From: Xylophilus rhododendri
GTDB taxonomy: Bacteria; Pseudomonadota; Gammaproteobacteria; Burkholderiales; Burkholderiaceae_C
Reading direction: 5' to 3'
DNA: 64,000 bases
Assembly: GCF_009906855.1 (NCBI RefSeq)
Contig: NZ_CP047650.1
Location: 5,580,001-5,644,000, forward strand
Shown: piece after piece, positions 60,403 to 64,000 of the stretch
Position numbering within the stretch: the stretch's first letter is position 1
How the letters are laid out: the number at the start of each line of letters is the position of its first letter
Made by a program: the position numbers and the translations under genes
The notes under the pieces: generated by a model
The model's input: the letters and a program-made list of their open reading frames with translations, nothing else
Database searches by the model: none
Told to the model about the DNA's origin: nothing

Positions 60403-60426
60403 AAAAAAACGCGCCGGAGCGCGTTT
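60403..60426 (-). terminator. Intrinsic terminator of the nrt operon
   Basis: On the minus strand AAACGCGC pairs with GCGCGTTT around TCCG, followed by a run of Ts. It is 23 bases after the stop of the nitrate transporter ATPase gene. Confidence 0.9.
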
Positions 60427-60448
60427 GGCAGAGGGCCTGGCGGATGAC

Positions 60449-61267
60449 TCAGGCCGCTTTCTCCACATGCCCTTGGCGGGTGTAGAGGAAGTCGATCACC
60501 GCCTTGCGGTAATGCACGTAGTTCTGGTCCTCCGCCAGCTCGACCCGGTCGCGGGGCCGAGGCAGGTCCACCGACAGCACCTCGCCGATGGTGGCCGAGG
60601 GGCCGTTTGTCATCATCACGATCTTGTCGGACAGCAGCACGGCCTCGTCCACGTCGTGGGTCACCATCACCACGGTGCTGCGGGTCTTCTGCACGATGGC
60701 CAGCAGCTCGTCCTGCAGGCGGGCGCGGGTGAGGGCGTCCAGCGCGCCGAAGGGCTCGTCCATCAGCAGCACCTGGGGCTCCATGGCCAGGGCGCGGGCG
60801 ATGCCCACACGCTGCTTCATGCCGCCGGAGATCTCGCCGGGACGCTTCTGGGTGGCGGGGGTGAGGCCGACCAGGGCCAGTGCGGCATCGGTGCGCTGCT
60901 TCAACTGGGCCTTGCCTTCGGTCTTGCCGAAGACGCGTTCCACGCCCAGGAAGATGTTCTCGTAGCAGGTCAGCCAGGGCAGCAGCGAGTGGTTCTGGAA
61001 CACCACGGCGCGCTCAGGGCCTGGGCCCTTGATCTCGCGGTTGGCGCACATCAGGCTGCCGTGGGTGGGCGTGGTGAGGCCGGCGATCAGGTTGAGCAGC
61101 GTCGACTTGCCGCAGCCGGAGTGGCCGATCAGGGCGACGAACTCCCCCTTGGCCACGTTCAGGTGGATGTCGCGCAGTGCCTGGAAACTGCCCTTGGGCG
61201 TCCGAAAAGTCTGTTCGACGTCGCGGATCTCGATGAACTTGCTGTCCTGGGTCTGCTGGGAGCTCAT
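60449..61267 (-). CDS. nrtD: Nitrate ABC transporter ATP-binding protein
   Basis: A 272-residue ATPase of the nitrate/sulfonate/taurine importer family. Walker A is GHSGCGKST, the Q-loop block is VVFQNHSLLPWLTCYEN, the signature is ISGGMKQRVGIARAL, Walker B is VLLMDEPFGALD and the switch histidine is in MVTHDVDEAVLL. Length and motifs match NrtD; there is no fused NrtA-like domain as in cyanobacterial NrtC. It is the third gene of nrtA-nrtB-nrtD, overlapping the permease gene by four bases. Confidence 0.94.
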   Translation of the reverse strand: MSSQQTQDSKFIEIRDVEQTFRTPKGSFQALRDIHLNVAKGEFVALIGHSGCGKSTLLNLIAGLTTPTHGSLMCANREIKGPGPERAVVFQNHSLLPWLTCYENIFLGVERVFGKTEGKAQLKQRTDAALALVGLTPATQKRPGEISGGMKQRVGIARALAMEPQVLLMDEPFGALDALTRARLQDELLAIVQKTRSTVVMVTHDVDEAVLLSDKIVMMTNGPSATIGEVLSVDLPRPRDRVELAEDQNYVHYRKAVIDFLYTRQGHVEKAA

Positions 61268-62178
61268 GACTTCACCTCCTCGAACGTGAATGCGGTTGCG
61301 ATCTTGATGAGGGCGAATTCGAGCAGCAGCCCGACGATGCCGATCACGAAGATGGCGATGATGATGTTCTTGACGTTGAGGTTGTTCCACTCGTCCCACA
61401 CCCAGAAGCCGATGCCGACGCCGCCGGTCAGCATCTCGGCCGCCACGATCACCAGCCAGGCGGTGCCGACCGCCAGGCGCACGCCGGTCAGCATGTAGGG
61501 CAGCACGGCGGGGAACAGGATCTTGGTGAGGATCTTCCATTCCGACAGGTTGAGCACCCGGGCCACGTTCATGTAGTCCTGCGGCACGCGCTGCACGCCG
61601 ACCGCGGTGTTGATGATCATCGGCCAGATCGAGCAGATGAAGATGGTCCAGATGGCGGCCGGGTTGGCGCCCTTGAAGACCAGCAGGCCGATCGGCAGCC
61701 AGGCCAGCGGCGACACCGGCCGCAGCAGGCTGATCAGCGGATTGAACATGCGCCCGAGGAAGGTGAAGCGGCCGATGGCGAAGCCCACCGGTATGCCGAC
61801 GACGGCCGCCAGGCCGAAGCCCATGGCCACCCGCTTGAGCGAGGACAGCACGTTCCAGCCCACGCCCTGGTCGTTGGGGCCGTTGCTGTAGAAGGGGTTG
61901 CTGAAGACCGTCACGGCCTGTTGCCAGGTGTCCTTGGGCGAAGGGATGCTGCTGCCGGTGGTGACCGAGACGGCCTCCCACACCAGCACCAGCAGCACCA
62001 GGCCGAAGACGGGCGGCAGCACGCGCAGCCACAGGCCGCGCCAGTCGTAGGGCGGCTTGGCGCGGGCGGCGGGGGCTGGTTTCATCGTGGGCTCGGCAAG
62101 GGTGCTCGCGGACGGGGCCCTGGCCCCGTCCGCGTCGGCGGGAACCGCCAGGGTGTTGTGGAAAACGGCGCTGACCAT
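61264..62178 (-). CDS. nrtB: Nitrate ABC transporter permease
   Basis: A 304-residue permease with six predicted helices after a 45-residue soluble N-terminus. The family's coupling segment is seen in YMNVARVLNLSEWKILTKIL, followed by FPAVLPYMLTGVRLAVGTAW. It forms the nitrate channel in the inner membrane as a homodimer. Ten bases separate it from nrtA upstream. Confidence 0.93.
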   Translation of the reverse strand: MVSAVFHNTLAVPADADGARAPSASTLAEPTMKPAPAARAKPPYDWRGLWLRVLPPVFGLVLLVLVWEAVSVTTGSSIPSPKDTWQQAVTVFSNPFYSNGPNDQGVGWNVLSSLKRVAMGFGLAAVVGIPVGFAIGRFTFLGRMFNPLISLLRPVSPLAWLPIGLLVFKGANPAAIWTIFICSIWPMIINTAVGVQRVPQDYMNVARVLNLSEWKILTKILFPAVLPYMLTGVRLAVGTAWLVIVAAEMLTGGVGIGFWVWDEWNNLNVKNIIIAIFVIGIVGLLLEFALIKIATAFTFEEVKS

Positions 62179-62188
62179 GTGCTGCTCC

Positions 62189-63484
62189 TCAAGCCTTGAT
62201 GGCGAAACTGTCGGCGTACTTGGCCGGGTCCTTGCCGTCCCAGACCGTGCCGTCGAACAGCTTGCTGCTGCGCATCGGGTCCTTGGGGACGGACACCTTC
62301 ATGGCCCCGGCGACGTCCTTGTACAGGTCGATCTGGTTGATCTGCCTGGCCACGGCCAGGTAGTCCGGATGCTCCTTGAGCAGGCCCCAGCGCTTGTGCT
62401 GGGTCAGGAACCACATGCCGTCGGAGAGATAGGGGAAGTTGACCGCGCCGTCGTCGAAGAACTTCATGTGGTTGGGGTCGTCCCAGGTCTTGCCCATGCC
62501 GTTCTCGTAGCGGCCCAGGATGCGCTGGTTGATCGCGTCGGCGCTGGTGTTGACATAGGACTTCTCGGCGATCACGTCGGCCATGCGGGTCTTGTTCTGC
62601 AGGCTGGCGTCGATCCACTTGCCGGCTTCCATCACGGCCATCATCACGGCCCGGCAGGTGTTGGGGTTGGCCTTGACGAAGGCGGCCTGGGTGCCGAGCA
62701 CCTTCTCGGGATGGTCCTTCCAGATGTCCTGGGTGGTGATGGCGGTGACGCCGATCTTGTCGATGATGGCGCGCTGGCCCCAGGGCTCGCCGACGCAGAA
62801 GCCGTCCATATTGCCCACGCGCATGTTGGCCACCATCTGCGGCGGCGGCACGACGATCACCTTGGCGTCCTTGACCGGGCTGATGCCCGAGGCGGCCATC
62901 CAGTAGTTCAGCCACATGGTGTGGGTGCTGGTGGGGAAGGTGCCGGCGAAGGTGTATTCGCGCTTGTTGGCGGCCATCACCTTGGCCAGGGAGGGGCCGT
63001 CCACCGCGCCCTTGTCGGCCAGGGCCTTCGACAGGGTGATGGCCTGGCCGTTGCGGTTCAGGCCCATCAGGTTGGCCATTTCCTTCTTCGGGCCGCCCAC
63101 GCCCACGTGCACGCCGTAGATCAGGCCGTAGAGCACATGGGCCATGTCGAGCTCGCCGTTGACCAGCTTGTCGCGCACGCCGGCCCAGCTGGCCTCCTTG
63201 CTGGGCACGATCTTCACGCCGTACTTCTTGTCGAAGCCCAGCACCGAGGCCATGACCACGCTGGCGCAGTCGGTGAGCGGGATGAAGCCGATCTTGACTT
63301 CTTCCTTCTCCGGCTTGTCGGAGCCCGCGGCCCAGACGCCGCCGTGGCCGAGGCTGGCGAAGAGGGCCGCGGCGCCGGCCTTGCGGATGAAGTCGCGGCG
63401 CGGTGCGGCCACTTCGGTGCCGGCTGCGGGCGTGGCTGCAGCGACAGCGGGGTGGTCGGCGGTGCCGGGAAGCTTCTGGGCCAT
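62189..63484 (-). CDS. nrtA: Nitrate ABC transporter substrate-binding protein
   Basis: A 431-residue periplasmic nitrate receptor of the NrtA/CmpA family. A twin-arginine signal RRDFIRKAGAAALFASLGHG starts near residue 29, so export is probably by Tat in a folded state. The mature core shows KIGFIPLTDCASVVMASVLG, GTFPTSTHTMWLNYWMAA and VGNMDGFCVGEPWGQRAI. ATG at 63482-63484 has AAGGAG upstream. The gene is preceded by a sigma-54 promoter and an ANTAR leader like that of nasC. A NasS-type regulator is excluded by the signal peptide. Confidence 0.95.
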   Translation of the reverse strand: MAQKLPGTADHPAVAAATPAAGTEVAAPRRDFIRKAGAAALFASLGHGGVWAAGSDKPEKEEVKIGFIPLTDCASVVMASVLGFDKKYGVKIVPSKEASWAGVRDKLVNGELDMAHVLYGLIYGVHVGVGGPKKEMANLMGLNRNGQAITLSKALADKGAVDGPSLAKVMAANKREYTFAGTFPTSTHTMWLNYWMAASGISPVKDAKVIVVPPPQMVANMRVGNMDGFCVGEPWGQRAIIDKIGVTAITTQDIWKDHPEKVLGTQAAFVKANPNTCRAVMMAVMEAGKWIDASLQNKTRMADVIAEKSYVNTSADAINQRILGRYENGMGKTWDDPNHMKFFDDGAVNFPYLSDGMWFLTQHKRWGLLKEHPDYLAVARQINQIDLYKDVAGAMKVSVPKDPMRSSKLFDGTVWDGKDPAKYADSFAIKA

Positions 63485-63504
63485 GGTCGAACTCCTTCGT
63501 GGGC

Positions 63505-63564
63505 AAAACAAAAACGGCGTCCATTCCCCGCTGCGCAAAAGCCGAGCGGGAAATGGACGCCGTT
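63505..63564 (-). terminator. Leader attenuator terminator upstream of nrtA
   Basis: On the minus strand AACGGCGTCCATT pairs with AATGGACGCCGTT and the inner CCCGCT with AGCGGG, followed by a T-rich tail. It lies 20 bases before nrtA inside the leader, thus an attenuator. Its 5' arm overlaps hairpin P2 of the ANTAR element. Confidence 0.87.
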
Positions 63565-63618
63565 GTCCAGGTGTCGTCGAGAAGACGGGTGACGCCGGGC
63601 CGCCTTTGGCCTGGTGTC
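63555..63618 (-). ncRNA. ANTAR-target antitermination leader RNA (two hexaloop hairpins) of nrtA
   Basis: Read on the minus strand, P1 (63591-63618) is an 11-position stem ending GGCC-AAAGGC-GGCC, with two A-C mismatches. P2 (63555-63568) is GGAC-AACGGC-GTCC with one more T-A pair outside. Both hexaloops have A1 and G4. P2 overlaps the terminator 5' arm. The layout and spacing mirror the nasC leader, and the two P2 stems are identical in sequence, which argues for one common ANTAR regulator. Confidence 0.87.
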
Positions 63619-63631
63619 GTGAACCCAGTGA

Positions 63632-63647
63632 TGCACGAGGCGTGCCA
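63632..63647 (-). promoter_or_regulatory. Sigma-54 promoter of the nrt operon
   Basis: TGGCACGCCTCGTGCA on the minus strand has a perfect -24 element TGGCAC and a -12 element GTGC, one base off TTGC, at the correct five-base spacing. Transcription would start near 63622, four bases before hairpin P1, the same distance as in the nas unit. Confidence 0.75.
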
Positions 63648-63719
63648 GGGTCTGGATGCCGTGATCGCCCATCGAGAGGGCATGAAGCGGCCGCGCAGCG
63701 TGCGCAAGCCCGCTCTTTG

Positions 63720-63734
63720 TGGTGCGGCGCACCA
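63720..63734. promoter_or_regulatory. Inverted repeat upstream of the nrt promoter
   Basis: TGGTGC-GGC-GCACCA is a perfect inverted repeat centred about 105 bases upstream of the predicted nrt start point. The half-sites are NtrC-like but in the outward orientation, so it is only a possible enhancer. The rest of 63648-63836 shows nothing recognisable beyond the divergent promoter space. Confidence 0.3.
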
Positions 63735-63836
63735 AACTGCGTCATGCCGTTCATCAGGTCGGATCGGCAGACGGGCGGCGAGGGGCCGGCGGTAGAAAAC
63801 GCGCCTTTCCATTGCTGCGCACACGCGCAACCCGTC

Positions 63837-64000
63837 ATGAAACTCGACCCGCATGTCGTCCTGCGATCCTGGAGGCCGATCGCCTTCGCCCTGACCCTTT
63901 GCGCTGCGCTGTGCGCCTGCGGCAGCGGACGTTCTTCCGTGGAGCCGGCCGTTTCGCCGACGCCCACGCCGGCACCCTCGCTGATGCCCCAGGTCGTGCC
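63837..64000 (+). CDS. Predicted lipoprotein, truncated by the window end
   Basis: The first 54 codons of a gene that runs past the window edge. It starts MKLDPHVVLRSW and has a hydrophobic signal sequence ending in the lipobox LCAC, with the lipidated cysteine at about residue 28. A serine/proline-rich stretch (VSPTPTPAPSL) follows, typical of a linker to a folded domain beyond the window. The function cannot be told. It is divergent from the nrt operon. Confidence 0.6.
   Translation, partial: MKLDPHVVLRSWRPIAFALTLCAALCACGSGRSSVEPAVSPTPTPAPSLMPQVV

Noticed and set aside
62189..63967. Long upstream extension of nrtA to 63967
   Set aside because: It would run through the sigma-54 promoter, both ANTAR hairpins and the attenuator; the real start has AAGGAG and a Tat signal.
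1..64000. tRNA, rRNA, CRISPR arrays, insertion sequences, prophage genes
   Set aside because: None recognised by reading both strands; no transposase or integrase motifs in any translated frame.

Overview
The window is about 64 kb of GC-rich DNA from a betaproteobacterium of the order Burkholderiales, probably Comamonadaceae. The genus cannot be fixed from the sequence. Four free-standing Bug-type (TctC-like) solute receptors, the divergent yjgA/pmbA pair, a Pseudomonas-type long DapD and the GC-rich codon pattern point this way. It is chromosomal. I saw no rRNA, tRNA, CRISPR array, insertion sequence or phage gene.

Layout. 0-5.3 kb: a small catabolic cassette (3-hydroxyisobutyrate dehydrogenase-like enzyme, Bug receptor, DapA-like enzyme with a LacI-type operator between them) beside a YdeP-type molybdoenzyme. 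5.3-8.1 kb: a LytS/LytTR two-component system with two small membrane proteins. 8.2-13.5 kb: uppP, a lipoprotein, an Anbu-type proteasome-like peptidase and mutS. 13.7-17.9 kb: short hypotheticals and two proteins with eukaryote-like signatures, a tyrosine phosphatase and an F-box-like protein, flanking dapD; both are candidate secreted effectors. 18-24 kb: mscS, a FUSC transporter, suhB, trmJ and cysE. 24-31.8 kb: an M81 peptidase with a Bug receptor, mogA, yjgA, pmbA, a FecR/DUF6600 protein, yqeY and rpsU. 31.9-38.1 kb: an HI0933 flavoprotein and a sugar-acid cassette (IlvD/Edd dehydratase, HpcH/HpaI aldolase, Bug receptor) divergent from its LacI regulator, with a perfect double operator between. 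38.1-47.1 kb: a LacI-controlled sugar or polyol operon with a complete ABC importer, two dehydrogenases, a PfkB kinase resembling YihV and a LacD-type aldolase. 47.2-50.9 kb: an enolase-superfamily enzyme, a TauE/SafE exporter, a GntR regulator and a Bug receptor. 51-63.5 kb: nitrate assimilation (cobA, ybiB, nasA, a nasC/nirB-type reductase, nrtA-nrtB-nrtD) interrupted by a PQQ glucose dehydrogenase. The window ends inside a lipoprotein gene.

The best-supported regulatory result is in the nitrate genes. Both the nas unit and the nrt unit start with a sigma-54 promoter followed within a few bases by two RNA hairpins with A1/G4 hexanucleotide loops, the second overlapping a strong intrinsic terminator. 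This is the architecture of an ANTAR (NasT/NasR) antitermination leader, so both units should need nitrogen limitation to start transcription and nitrate to pass the terminator. Inside the nas unit lies a 0.56-kb imperfect inverted repeat, the flavoprotein gene in front of it has a one-base frameshift in a G run, and the G/C strand bias changes sign across the repeat.

The sugar operon at 39-47 kb looks like a complete import, oxidise, phosphorylate and cleave route whose substrate is not obvious. The phosphatase and F-box-like proteins hint at a host-interacting, possibly plant-associated lifestyle, but no secretion genes are in the window.
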